Shown here: positions 30,541 through 37,409 of the stretch, piece after piece | Layout of the letters: the number at the start of each line of letters is the position of its first letter | How positions within the stretch are numbered: the stretch's first letter is position 1 | Made by a program: the position numbers and the translations under genes | Assembly (NCBI GenBank): GCA_964581305.1 | Contig: CAZONC010000004.1 | Location: forward strand, 1-37,409 | Length of the DNA stretch: 37,409 bases | Direction of reading: 5' to 3' | Source of the DNA: CAZONC01 sp964581305 | GTDB lineage: Archaea; Aenigmatarchaeota; Aenigmatarchaeia; CG10238-14; SCSR01 | The notes under the pieces: generated by a model | What the model saw: only the letters and a program-made list of their open reading frames with translations | Databases searched by the model: none | Told to the model about the DNA's origin: nothing

Positions 30541-31284
30541 TTACTCTTCCACACGTGGAGCCAAAATGTAAGAAAGGGAAAGCTTATCTTCTAATTTAAA
30601 GCTCATTTTCATTGGAAAGTCCTGTCCAAGTTCTATAGTTGTGGAGTTAAAAAGACGTCCTGTTTTAATCATTTTTCTTAAATAGTCAAGTGGATATCGT
30701 GCACTTACGCTTTTTTCTGTTTTTATATCAAGCAAAGCATCACTTCCTTTTTCAAGCTCCAATTCCGCAGTGTTGACATCACTTTCTGCTCGCATTAAAA
30801 ATTTTGATGGTGAAATTTCAAGCACAACCGAATCGGTAATTAGCTCTGCATCTTCTATGCCAGATTGAAGCACATCTGGTTTAAGTTCTGCCTTTGCTGT
30901 AAATTTAAGCTGTTCTATAGCAAGTTCTTCTTGAGTTATTTCTAGTAGAGGAAGAACAAACCGCCTTTTTGAAGAATTTTTAATTATAATTTCTAGCTTT
31001 TTACCATCAAATCGAAATGTAACTTTATCTTTTGGTCCTGCTCTTTTTAATATAGAAAGCAAATTACCTATATTAAGCCCCATCGACATTTCTTCATCCA
31101 ATTTAAATTGTTCAAAGCCATTTGCAAAGATGCGAAAATCTACTGCAGCAACAACGGCACGGTCGGCAACAGCCAAGCATATTCCCTCTTTGGTTATTTT
31201 AAACACACCTTCATCTATTATTTCAGCAATCGATGAAAGCGGTTCTGTCAATAGCTTTATATTACTTATTGTCGCTTCAAACAT
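30541..31284 (-). CDS. pcn: DNA polymerase sliding clamp PCNA
   Basis: 247 aa, standard PCNA length with two similar halves. Hallmarks: N-terminal 'FEATISNIKLLTEPLSSIAEII', 'LNIGNLLSILKRAG', the interdomain 'RRFVLPLLEI', and C-terminal 'MSFKLEDKLSLSYILAPRVEE'. It forms a trimeric ring tethering polymerase B/D, FEN1 and ligase. Start overlaps the OB-fold gene by 8 bases; same operon as TFS. Confidence 0.97.
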   Translation of the reverse strand: MFEATISNIKLLTEPLSSIAEIIDEGVFKITKEGICLAVADRAVVAAVDFRIFANGFEQFKLDEEMSMGLNIGNLLSILKRAGPKDKVTFRFDGKKLEIIIKNSSKRRFVLPLLEITQEELAIEQLKFTAKAELKPDVLQSGIEDAELITDSVVLEISPSKFLMRAESDVNTAELELEKGSDALLDIKTEKSVSARYPLDYLRKMIKTGRLFNSTTIELGQDFPMKMSFKLEDKLSLSYILAPRVEE

Positions 31285-31561
31285 TCAAACCAGCCTCACT
31301 ATATAATTTTTTAATTTTTTCAAATACACTTAAATTTAATCCCTCCAAGTTCTGAATAACATTAACTTTTAGCTTACCTTCTTCCATATAGCAAAAAACT
31401 CTTACTAATTTGTTTTCTTCAACAGTTCCATTTACTAAAATTTCAATTTCTCCTGTATCATCTACTAAAAAAAATTTATCTTCCACTTTTCTAATTTTCC
31501 CAATTAACGAAACCTTCTTATCATTTTTCATAACTTGGAAAACTTTTTTGGGAATGTACAT
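31277..31561 (-). CDS. OB-fold nucleic-acid-binding protein (94 aa)
   Basis: Predicted OB-fold: 'KKVSLIGKIRKVEDKFFLVDDTGEIEILV' has the strand-turn-strand pattern of RPA/aspartyl-tRNA synthetase-type OB domains. A short C-terminal helix follows. Start ATG 31561 (4 bases past the TFS stop) is preferred; the longer frame from 31630 would only overlap the TFS coding sequence. Position between TFS and PCNA suggests a replication or transcription role (inference). Confidence 0.75.
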   Translation of the reverse strand: MYIPKKVFQVMKNDKKVSLIGKIRKVEDKFFLVDDTGEIEILVNGTVEENKLVRVFCYMEEGKLKVNVIQNLEGLNLSVFEKIKKLYSEAGLNV

Positions 31562-31565
31562 TGCA

Positions 31566-31895
31566 TCAGCCGTAAGTTCGCCAAGAATATCCACATTTTG
31601 CGCATCTATAAAATATTGTTGGTGGTTCATCAGCAGATCTAGTTTGTTGCATCCACCAATATGCTTCCATATTTCCGCATTTTGGACACATTATCTTTGT
31701 TTTTGGAAATTCTGCCAGTCCTTCATCCTTTCCTATAAAAATAACTCTTTTCTTTTGTGGTGCCATTTGTTGCGATACCAATATTTTTTCATCTTTTAAT
31801 TTGATTTCTTTTTTACATTTTCGACAAACCAAATAGCTTACTTTTCTTTTTCTCTTTACATACATTAGATTTCCACATTTTTCGCAAAATCGCAT
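31566..31895 (-). CDS. tfs: Transcription factor S (TFIIS-like)
   Basis: 109 aa. The N-terminal zinc ribbon CEKCGNLM..CRKCKK resembles RPB9. The C-terminal ribbon CPKCGN..QTRSADEPPTIFYRCAKCG carries the RSADE sequence with the acidic pair that enters the polymerase active site to stimulate cleavage of backtracked RNA. Upstream of the OB-fold and PCNA genes in one operon; abuts the signal peptidase gene. Confidence 0.96.
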   Translation of the reverse strand: MRFCEKCGNLMYVKRKRKVSYLVCRKCKKEIKLKDEKILVSQQMAPQKKRVIFIGKDEGLAEFPKTKIMCPKCGNMEAYWWMQQTRSADEPPTIFYRCAKCGYSWRTYG

Positions 31896-32447
31896 TTAAA
31901 CACCAAAGATTTTATATATAAACATTCTTAAATATCCAAGTTTTGGAATTATAAAGATTACTTTTCCGTGAATTTGGTCTTTACTTATATTTTTTTCATA
32001 TGGTAGCTGATTGAGATTATTATCACCTTTTGTTTGATAACTTCCATCCTCATTAATTTTAATAATTCTATGAATTATTGGAGTGTCTTGACCTTGAACG
32101 TCGAATACTATTACATCTCCGATAGAATATTTTTCCATTCCTCTAATAATCGGCATATCACCTTTTAAAAAACCCTTTTTGTAAGGCCAGGAATTGATGA
32201 ATTCTCTTGTATAGTTTAATTGTTCTTCCAGCCATTTATAGTGCGTTAGCTCAACATTGTCATGTTGCATAGAAGTGCTTGAAACCCATGTTATAGGTGT
32301 ATTTGTATTTAATAAAACACAAAGCGATTTAAAAAAAATCAAACCACAAAGAATTCCTAGAGCGATATAAATAAAAACACCAAATGTACCTTCAGTTAGC
32401 TCATCCCATTTTTTCTTTATATGATTAAGCACGCCCAGAGCTTTCAC
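31896..32447 (-). CDS. Signal peptidase I (archaeal/ER type)
   Basis: 183 aa. One N-terminal membrane helix (about 24-45) then the catalytic Ser in 'VSSTSMQHD', the basic residue 'IIHRII' (His replaces the bacterial Lys, as in archaeal enzymes) and 'TKGDNN' with the conserved Asp. A second hydrophobic stretch ends the protein. It removes signal peptides of exported proteins at the membrane. Start overlaps the DUF99 gene by 23 bases. Confidence 0.92.
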   Translation of the reverse strand: MKALGVLNHIKKKWDELTEGTFGVFIYIALGILCGLIFFKSLCVLLNTNTPITWVSSTSMQHDNVELTHYKWLEEQLNYTREFINSWPYKKGFLKGDMPIIRGMEKYSIGDVIVFDVQGQDTPIIHRIIKINEDGSYQTKGDNNLNQLPYEKNISKDQIHGKVIFIIPKLGYLRMFIYKIFGV

Positions 32448-33000
32448 CCTTTACAATCCCTGTGGCAATTAAATGAGCAACCCGCAGGGGTTCTGGAATA
32501 TAGCCATGCGTTGTACTTAACTTAATAATTTCTTCTACTTCCTCATCATCAATGCCAACATTCTGATAGTATATTTTCCTATCGGCTATTTTCATTTCTT
32601 TAATTTTTCCTGCATTTAAAACCATTTGCCACCTTTTTTTAAAATTTTTTAAATTTTTCAAAGCCTTTTTTACATTTTCCAGATTTGGGCACTTTCTATT
32701 TATAACAATAACTGGCAATTTTGTTTTTTCATAAATCTCCTGAATATCGATCACATTAAATCCACCCATAGTTATGCCATCAAACATTATAACTTTTAAT
32801 TGGCTTTTGTGTCTGGTTGAATTTATGCTTTTCACAATTTTTTTTGTCGCATCCATACCATCAACTTCGACATCTGTTCGCAAAATTCCGTCTAGAAATT
32901 TACCACCACGATATATTACTCCTATTACAGGAACATTTTTATCGCTTCTTTCAAATGGTCCGTCATCAAAGCCAAGAATTCGAATTTCGGCTTTTATCAT
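32425..33000 (-). CDS. DUF99 (UPF0215) family protein
   Basis: 191 aa. The start 'RILGFDDGPF', 'VIGVIYRGGKFLDGILRTDVEVDGMDAT', 'VIMFDGITMGGFNVID' and 'HGYIPEPLRVAHLIATGI' match the archaeal DUF99 family, distantly related to endonuclease V folds. Biochemical role unproven. First gene of the minus-strand unit leading to PCNA; divergent from eL40. Confidence 0.92.
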   Translation of the reverse strand: MIKAEIRILGFDDGPFERSDKNVPVIGVIYRGGKFLDGILRTDVEVDGMDATKKIVKSINSTRHKSQLKVIMFDGITMGGFNVIDIQEIYEKTKLPVIVINRKCPNLENVKKALKNLKNFKKRWQMVLNAGKIKEMKIADRKIYYQNVGIDDEEVEEIIKLSTTHGYIPEPLRVAHLIATGIVKGESSGRA

Positions 33001-33055
33001 AGAAAGAAAGTGGGAATTCGTAATATATAAATTTTATTAACCAAAAACATCATTT

Positions 33056-33226
33056 ATGGTAAAAAAAGTATTTCCAGAGGCAGTAGCACGCCTTTTTCAT
33101 CGCGTTTATGTCTGTCGTGTTTGTAAGTCTAAGATACGTGCAGATCCACGCAAAGTAAAAGAAGGAAAAGTTAAATGTAGAAAATGTGGATCTAAGGCGT
33201 TAAGGCCAAAAAGAAGACCACAGTAA
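33056..33226 (+). CDS. rpl40e: Ribosomal protein eL40
   Basis: 56 aa. 'FPEAVARLFHRVYVCRVCKS' and 'KCRKCGSKALRPKRR' give the eL40 zinc-finger layout (two CxxC) and family length. Leaderless-style start close to TATA-like 'taatatataaatttta'. Ten bases upstream of the zinc-ribbon gene. Confidence 0.95.
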   Translation: MVKKVFPEAVARLFHRVYVCRVCKSKIRADPRKVKEGKVKCRKCGSKALRPKRRPQ

Positions 33227-33235
33227 AGGAGTTAT

Positions 33236-33490
33236 ATGGAAAGTAAATTGATAAAAAAATGGAAAGATATGGGACTTACTATATCGAATTTTGAGTTTTT
33301 TACTAATAGGCCGAATGTAGTGATCGGCAAGCTTCCTGGGCAAATGGCAGAAGTAGAGTATGTTTGTGATAAATGTGGTTTCTATGAAATAAAAAAAATA
33401 GAAATAAAGAAAGGTGCAAAAAAATTTTTACGGCCAAAATTTAACTGTAGCAAATGTGGAAAAGTAATAACTGTGCCTGCGCTAAAATAA
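33236..33490 (+). CDS. Zinc-ribbon protein (84 aa)
   Basis: Unknown archaeal small protein. One zinc ribbon, CDKCGFYE...CSKCGKVI, forms the C-terminal half; the N-terminal half 'KKWKDMGLTISNFEFF' is helical. 'aaaggag' 6-8 bases before ATG is a rare clear Shine-Dalgarno in this window, consistent with being second in an operon after eL40. Confidence 0.72.
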   Translation: MESKLIKKWKDMGLTISNFEFFTNRPNVVIGKLPGQMAEVEYVCDKCGFYEIKKIEIKKGAKKFLRPKFNCSKCGKVITVPALK

Positions 33491-33533
33491 TTTAAATTTT
33501 CTTATTATTAGAATATATTTAGTTCTGATAACC

Positions 33534-34820
33534 ATGGAGTTTCACAGAGTGTGGAATTGGTATTCAAGGGAATCTGTACAAAAAGCCATTCTTGAAGTCG
33601 CAAAAAACAGAGAAGTTGTTTGTGTTTTTAGAGATGGCAGTTTTGGCAAACGGCCAGACATAATTCAATATCCTGCTGACATCTTACAAGCAGTGGCGAA
33701 TGGAACAATAGCTTTTCACGCTTCAGTTGAGAGATGGACACAGCCAATGAAATTGATGGCAGGAATGACAAAACAAGAGTTAGACAGCCTGCGACAAGGT
33801 TGGGACATTTTAATCGATCCAGATGTAAATGATTTTGAAATTGCGAAAATAGCTACGAGGCAAATAATTGAAGCACTTAAAGATCACGGCATTTCTAGCT
33901 ATTCAGTTAAGTTTTCTGGTGGGAAAGGCTTTCATATAGGCATACCATTTGAGTCGTTACCGCCAAAAATAAATTTTCAGCCAGTTTCGACTCTTTATCC
34001 AGATTTACTTCATAAGATAATAGGTTATATTAAATGGTACATACGCGATCAACTTAAAGAAGCAATACTTTCTCTTGATACGCCAATGAATTTATCCAAA
34101 AGAATTGGAAAGCCGTTGGAGGAAATAACTGATAGTGAAGGAATAGATCCATTTAAAATTGTGAATATTGATTTATTTTCTTCTCGCCATCTATTTCGCT
34201 TACCATATAGTTTGCATGAAAAAACAATGCTAGTAAGCCTTCCTATCAATCCAGACCATCTTGAAAAATTTGAAAAAGAATATGCTATACCAGAAAAGGT
34301 AAAAATAGAAGAAAAATTTTTGATACCAAAAACAAAATTGCATAATGCAGAGGCGCTTGTAATAGATGCATTGGATTGGGCATCAAAATACAAAGGCGAG
34401 GTAAAAGTCGAGATATCAAAACAAAAAGTAGTTAAAAGAAAATTTATTTCAGAGGAATTTTTCCCCCCGTGCATAGCACAGATATTGCGTGGATTACCAG
34501 ATGGTCGTAAGCGATCGGTTTTCATTCTTGTCAATTTCCTTCGAAATATGGGATGGACATTTGATCAAATAGAAAAGAGGCTGACCGAGTGGAATGAAAA
34601 AAATTATCCGCCACTTAGAGCAAACTATTTGAGAACTCAACTTAAGTGGCATTTTCGTCAAGAAAGAAACATTTTGCCACCGAACTGCGACAATTTGCAA
34701 TTTTATCCCTCAATAGGTGTTTGTAACCCAGATATATTTTGTAAAAGATATGAAATTAAGAATCCTGTTAATTATCCTTTAAAAAAACTAAGCCAAATGA
34801 AAAAATCAAAACTTAAATAG
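33534..34820 (+). CDS. Single-chain DNA primase (PriS-PriL fusion)
   Basis: 428 aa. The catalytic PriS part has the acidic motif LIDPDVND (D95, D97), nucleotide-binding SGGKGFHIGIP (about 128-138) and 'FRLPYSLHEKT'. The C-terminal third is a PriL-type Fe-S domain with Cys residues in PPCI, PPNC, GVC and FC. Normal archaeal primases use two proteins; a condensed single chain is known from Nanoarchaeum equitans and other DPANN. Makes primers for replication; next to GINS. Confidence 0.92.
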   Translation: MEFHRVWNWYSRESVQKAILEVAKNREVVCVFRDGSFGKRPDIIQYPADILQAVANGTIAFHASVERWTQPMKLMAGMTKQELDSLRQGWDILIDPDVNDFEIAKIATRQIIEALKDHGISSYSVKFSGGKGFHIGIPFESLPPKINFQPVSTLYPDLLHKIIGYIKWYIRDQLKEAILSLDTPMNLSKRIGKPLEEITDSEGIDPFKIVNIDLFSSRHLFRLPYSLHEKTMLVSLPINPDHLEKFEKEYAIPEKVKIEEKFLIPKTKLHNAEALVIDALDWASKYKGEVKVEISKQKVVKRKFISEEFFPPCIAQILRGLPDGRKRSVFILVNFLRNMGWTFDQIEKRLTEWNEKNYPPLRANYLRTQLKWHFRQERNILPPNCDNLQFYPSIGVCNPDIFCKRYEIKNPVNYPLKKLSQMKKSKLK

Positions 34821-34848
34821 AACTATTTAATATTATTTAGTGGATTAT

Positions 34849-35373
34849 ATGGAGGAAATGATAACTTTTGAAATAATACGAAAAATTCAGAGAGATGAAC
34901 AGCTTACACCAAAATTAACTAAATTACCAGAAAATTTTTACCAAAATGTAAAGATTTACCTTGATCAAAAAAGGAAAATAACAGATAGAAAAATCGTTTT
35001 AGAAGTAAAAAATATAGAAAGACTTGTAGAAGATATATTTAATCGAAGAGAAAGAAAAATAATAAATTCTGCAATTATAGCAGCACGAACAAACATACCA
35101 CCTGAAAATCTAACAAATGAGGAAAAGGATTTTTTTGAAAAAATAGTAAGTTTAATTAAAAGTCGGAGAGGAGATATTTTAGAAAATTTGTTTAAAACTA
35201 AGGAAGAAACAGTTGGATTGGTTGTTTTTAAAGAAAGTGTACCAGAATTTGTGGGATCGGATGAAAAAGTTTACGGTCCATTTCAAAAAGGAGATATAGC
35301 TAAATTACCAGAAGAAAATGTAAAGATACTTAAAGAAAGAGGTATTGTGGAGGAATTTGAAGTAAGTAAGTGA
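34849..35373 (+). CDS. GINS complex subunit (Gins51-like)
   Basis: About 174 aa. Helical N-terminal A domain ('TFEIIRKIQRDEQLTPKLTKLPENFY', 'ERKIINSAIIAARTN') followed by a small beta B domain ('VVFKESVPEFVGSDEKVYGPFQKGD'), the order of Gins51/Sld5. GINS bridges MCM helicase and primase. The start could be GTG 34840, ATG 34849 or ATG 34858; no clean ribosome site decides it. Located between primase and eL42 genes. Confidence 0.88.
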   Translation: MEEMITFEIIRKIQRDEQLTPKLTKLPENFYQNVKIYLDQKRKITDRKIVLEVKNIERLVEDIFNRRERKIINSAIIAARTNIPPENLTNEEKDFFEKIVSLIKSRRGDILENLFKTKEETVGLVVFKESVPEFVGSDEKVYGPFQKGDIAKLPEENVKILKERGIVEEFEVSK

Positions 35374-35377
35374 TGGT

Positions 35378-35665
35378 ATGAAGTTTCCAAAAATTGTAAG
35401 AACTTACTGTCCTTATTGTAAAAAACATCAACAACATGAGGTAGAGATTGCAAAAAAGAGACCAAAAAGATCAGTTGCCGCTGGTGAAAGGCGATTTAAA
35501 AGGAAGATGAAGGGATATGGTAGTTTTCCAAAAGAGCATCCAAGAGGAAGAGAAAAACCGACAAAAAAAGTTGATTTGCGATTTAAATGTACTGTTTGTG
35601 GAAAGAAGCATGTGCGTGGCGAAGGATTCAGAATTAAAAAAATTGAGATTGTGAAAAAAGAATAA
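35378..35665 (+). CDS. rpl44e: Ribosomal protein eL42 (L44e)
   Basis: 95 aa, usual length. Two zinc knuckles CPYCKKHQQHEV and CTVCGKKH with the basic linker 'KRSVAAGERRFKRKMKGYGSFPKEHP' typical for eL42. In many archaea it is followed by eS27; here the next gene is convergent, with 0 bases between stops, so that linkage is lost. Confidence 0.97.
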   Translation: MKFPKIVRTYCPYCKKHQQHEVEIAKKRPKRSVAAGERRFKRKMKGYGSFPKEHPRGREKPTKKVDLRFKCTVCGKKHVRGEGFRIKKIEIVKKE

Positions 35666-36130
35666 TTAGAACCGTATTGTTCTTCGACTTTTAGGAATTA
35701 AATTTTTAATCTTATCTTTCAGAAACAAGCTGCTTCCCAGAATTTCATCTTCAGATTTTACTATTACAAAATTGCCGTATTCGCAGTTAATTTCTTTTTC
35801 CGCCTTTACATCCGAGCCTTTCAAAAATTTTTCTGCCGAATTTTTATTTATAAAAACAACATTTTTACTTGCATATCTCCCAACAATTTGTGAACCTTCT
35901 ATTGTTAAATGTATTTTACCTTTTCTTATTTTGCCAAAATTTAATCCTGCAGAATTTATCAGTATGTTCAGAGAAAAAATTTTTGCACATTCTTTCGTAG
36001 CTATCCAAATTTTTTCTTTCGAAGTGAATACCAAATAGTCGCGCAAACTTATTTTTACTCCATAATTTTTTTCAATCAATTTTTCTAATTCCTCAATTTC
36101 TTTTTTGCTTAAAATTTTCTTAATTTGCAT
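35666..36130 (-). CDS. PUA-domain RNA-binding protein
   Basis: 154 aa. The C-terminal PUA domain (about 75-150, 'IVGRYASKNVVFINKNSAEKFLKGSDV' and 'GNFVIVKSEDEILGSSLF') follows a small alpha/beta N-terminal region. It resembles the PUA parts attached to archaeal NOL1/NOP2-type methyltransferases. Its start overlaps the methyltransferase gene's end by 22 bases, so the two likely act together on rRNA or tRNA. Confidence 0.85.
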   Translation of the reverse strand: MQIKKILSKKEIEELEKLIEKNYGVKISLRDYLVFTSKEKIWIATKECAKIFSLNILINSAGLNFGKIRKGKIHLTIEGSQIVGRYASKNVVFINKNSAEKFLKGSDVKAEKEINCEYGNFVIVKSEDEILGSSLFLKDKIKNLIPKSRRTIRF

Positions 36131-36996
36131 ATAAAAAATCCCTCCATCCTTTCTGTTGGCACAATCCTAATTGCATTTACAATTTCATTTACAAACCGTT
36201 TTCCTTCCCATTCAGTCAGTGCAGGCATGAAATTCAAATTGTCAATTTTTATTTTTTCAATTGTCAAGCCAAGTTTTCTGACAGCAAAGTCTACATTTTC
36301 TTCATTTTCCTCTGGCTCCAAACTGCAGGTAGAATATACAATGATTCCGTTATCATTTAGACACTTCGTGGCAGAGATTAGCAGTTTCTTTTGCAGTTTA
36401 CTCAGTCTTGCTATTGAATTTTTATTTACACTCTTTAATACTCGTGGAATAAGTGTGCCTGTCCCTGTGCAGGGCACGTCAAGTAAAATTTTGTCAAATT
36501 TTAGACCAGTTTGCCAGAATTTAGTGCCATCCATATTTGTAACAACAACATTCATCACACCACATCTTTGCAAATTTCCTCTTAATGCTTTTAATCTTTC
36601 TCTTTCCACATCATTTGCAACTATTACTCCTTCATTTTTCATCATAGCAGCAATTTGTGTAGTTTTTGCTCCAGGTGCTGCACACAAATCAAGAATTGTC
36701 TCGCTCTTTTTTGGATTAAGAACCAAAGCCGGAATCATGCTTGATGCATTTTGAATGAAAAAATAACCTAGTATATGCTCGATACTATAACTCAAATTGT
36801 ATGGTGCCTTTACCCAAAGACCCTCTTTATAGAATGGAATTTGCTCAATTGTGCAACCCCTTTCATTTAACTTTTTGATCAAACTTTCTACAGATATTTT
36901 AAGTGTATTAGTACGGATAGTCCAAATTTTTTCTGTAGGTAGTGATATTGAAAAGTTTTTCCCAAAAATTTTCCTATATCTTTCAATTTTTTCCAT
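36109..36996 (-). CDS. RNA m5C methyltransferase (NOL1/NOP2/Sun family)
   Basis: 295 aa. SAM-binding LDLCAAPGAKTTQ, 'NDVERERLKALRGN', the motif IV Cys in LLDVPCTGTGT and the catalytic Cys of motif VI in YSTCSLEPEENE are intact. N-terminal region is short and no PUA is fused; the downstream gene supplies one. Substrate (tRNA or rRNA) cannot be told from sequence. Confidence 0.94.
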   Translation of the reverse strand: MEKIERYRKIFGKNFSISLPTEKIWTIRTNTLKISVESLIKKLNERGCTIEQIPFYKEGLWVKAPYNLSYSIEHILGYFFIQNASSMIPALVLNPKKSETILDLCAAPGAKTTQIAAMMKNEGVIVANDVERERLKALRGNLQRCGVMNVVVTNMDGTKFWQTGLKFDKILLDVPCTGTGTLIPRVLKSVNKNSIARLSKLQKKLLISATKCLNDNGIIVYSTCSLEPEENEENVDFAVRKLGLTIEKIKIDNLNFMPALTEWEGKRFVNEIVNAIRIVPTERMEGFFICKLRKF

Positions 36997-37054
36997 ATTT
37001 TTGATTTATTCAAACTTAGATAAGCATTTAACATTTTCCTTTTATATATTATTT

Positions 37055-37351
37055 ATGTGCAGATACTGTAAGTTGTCAAAAGAACGAAAATATGGTGTAA
37101 ATCTAATTTTTGATATAGAAGAGTATTTGAAAAAAGCAAAGGATGAGCATATAATTTTTGGCTTTTATTTATATGATTCTAGAGCGATAGATTTGGTTAA
37201 AGATATGGAAGAAACGTATTTTCCACCGGGCACAGATGAAAATGCAGATTTTGAACTTATTATCGGAATCGGCAAAGCATATATGCTCATACCAAAAAAT
37301 GAAGAAAACTATCGGCGACTTGCAATTTTGAAGAAAAAATACGGGATATAA
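37055..37351 (+). CDS. Uncharacterised protein (98 aa)
   Basis: Not recognised. Begins MCRYCKLSKERKYG, a single CxxC, then alpha/beta segments ('IIFGFYLYDSRAIDLVKDME', 'DFELIIGIGKAYMLIP'). Start ATG 37055 follows a TATA-like 'tttatatatt'; a longer frame upstream would overlap the divergent methyltransferase gene. 3 bases separate its stop from the convergent tRNA-Ser 3' end. Confidence 0.65.
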   Translation: MCRYCKLSKERKYGVNLIFDIEEYLKKAKDEHIIFGFYLYDSRAIDLVKDMEETYFPPGTDENADFELIIGIGKAYMLIPKNEENYRRLAILKKKYGI

Positions 37352-37354
37352 AAG

Positions 37355-37409
37355 CGCCGAGGCTGGGATTTGAACCCAGACGGGGCAAAGCCCCACACGG
37401 TCTCAAGCC
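37355..37409 (-). tRNA. tRNA-Ser (anticodon UGA), partial
   Basis: The 3' part of a tRNA cut by the window end: anticodon loop CUUGAGA, stem CCGUG, long variable arm UGGGGCUUUGCCCCG, T arm GGTTCAAATCC identical to the other tRNA-Ser, acceptor end CCUCGGC and discriminator G. The 5' half, including any intron at 29/30, lies outside the window. Confidence 0.93.

Noticed and set aside
31562..31630. Upstream start of the OB-fold gene at 31630
   Set aside because: It would overlap the TFS zinc ribbon by 65 bases; ATG 31561 directly after the TFS stop is simpler.

Overview
ORGANISM. This is an AT-rich archaeal chromosome segment whose genes are archaeal throughout: a histone, TFB, TFS, PCNA, GINS, ABCE1, aIF5A, GatDE, eL40 and eL42. 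A single-chain primase with fused PriS and PriL parts, compact proteins (a GatE with no GAD insertion, a methylthiotransferase with no TRAM domain), divergent rRNA and many tiny introns point to a DPANN-type lineage. I cannot name the phylum. Most genes lie a few bases from a TATA-like box, so leaderless transcripts are likely.

RRNA REGION (1-5778). The 3' part of a 16S gene is followed by a spacer of about 1.7 kb holding an HExxH protein gene, tRNA-Ala(UGC), an artefactual run of 100 N flanked by an exact 55-base duplication, and a Cys-rich mini-protein. The 23S gene follows, with its own TATA-like box and a leader carrying at least one C/D box sRNA. The rRNA genes hold six short insertions that fold as bulge-helix-bulge (BHB) introns: three in 16S (85, 36, about 94 nt) and three in 23S (45, about 87, 28 nt). 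Removing three of them by the standard BHB rule restores the expected rRNA length, and in one case the consensus sequence. Two introns contain C/D box guide RNA architectures with identical 12-4-4-7-12-4 spacing. Their guides are complementary to the same operon's rRNA: the 16S decoding site and anti-SD tail, and 23S domain V. A third C/D RNA in the 23S leader is placed to target the A-loop uridine (E. coli U2552). This rRNA-embedded set of guide RNAs is the most interesting feature of the window.

INFORMATION-PROCESSING BLOCK (5780-7886). aIF5A, histone, Nob1 endonuclease and TFB. The next block (7947-15358) is an uncharacterised cluster. On the minus strand, in order of transcription, it has a two-helix membrane peptide, a 562-aa unknown, a TIM-barrel (AP endonuclease IV / xylose isomerase-like) protein with a large helical insertion, two paralogous nucleotidyltransferase-HEPN-like proteins and a DUF488 protein. 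It is divergent from a plus-strand trio: two paralogous 'DCLAP' proteins and a coiled-coil peptide.

15458-28603. Lrp-type regulator, V4R-like protein, polyprenyl diphosphate synthase, ABCE1, Yip1-like membrane protein, YchF-like GTPase, a possible structured RNA, GatD-GatE, AdoMet decarboxylase, t6A methylthiotransferase, agmatinase, 5-formyl-THF cyclo-ligase family protein, DUF72 and a stand-alone TRAM protein. AdoMet decarboxylase and agmatinase supply polyamine steps, and spermidine is the donor for hypusination of aIF5A.

28604-30412 is a decayed zone: a frameshifted membrane protein, a small TM2-like gene, and a broken integrase C-terminus abutting tRNA-Ser(GGA), which itself has a 14-nt intron. 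From 30541 a replication/translation block follows: PCNA, OB-fold protein, TFS, signal peptidase, DUF99, eL40, Zn-ribbon, primase, GINS, eL42, PUA protein and m5C methyltransferase. The window ends inside tRNA-Ser(UGA).
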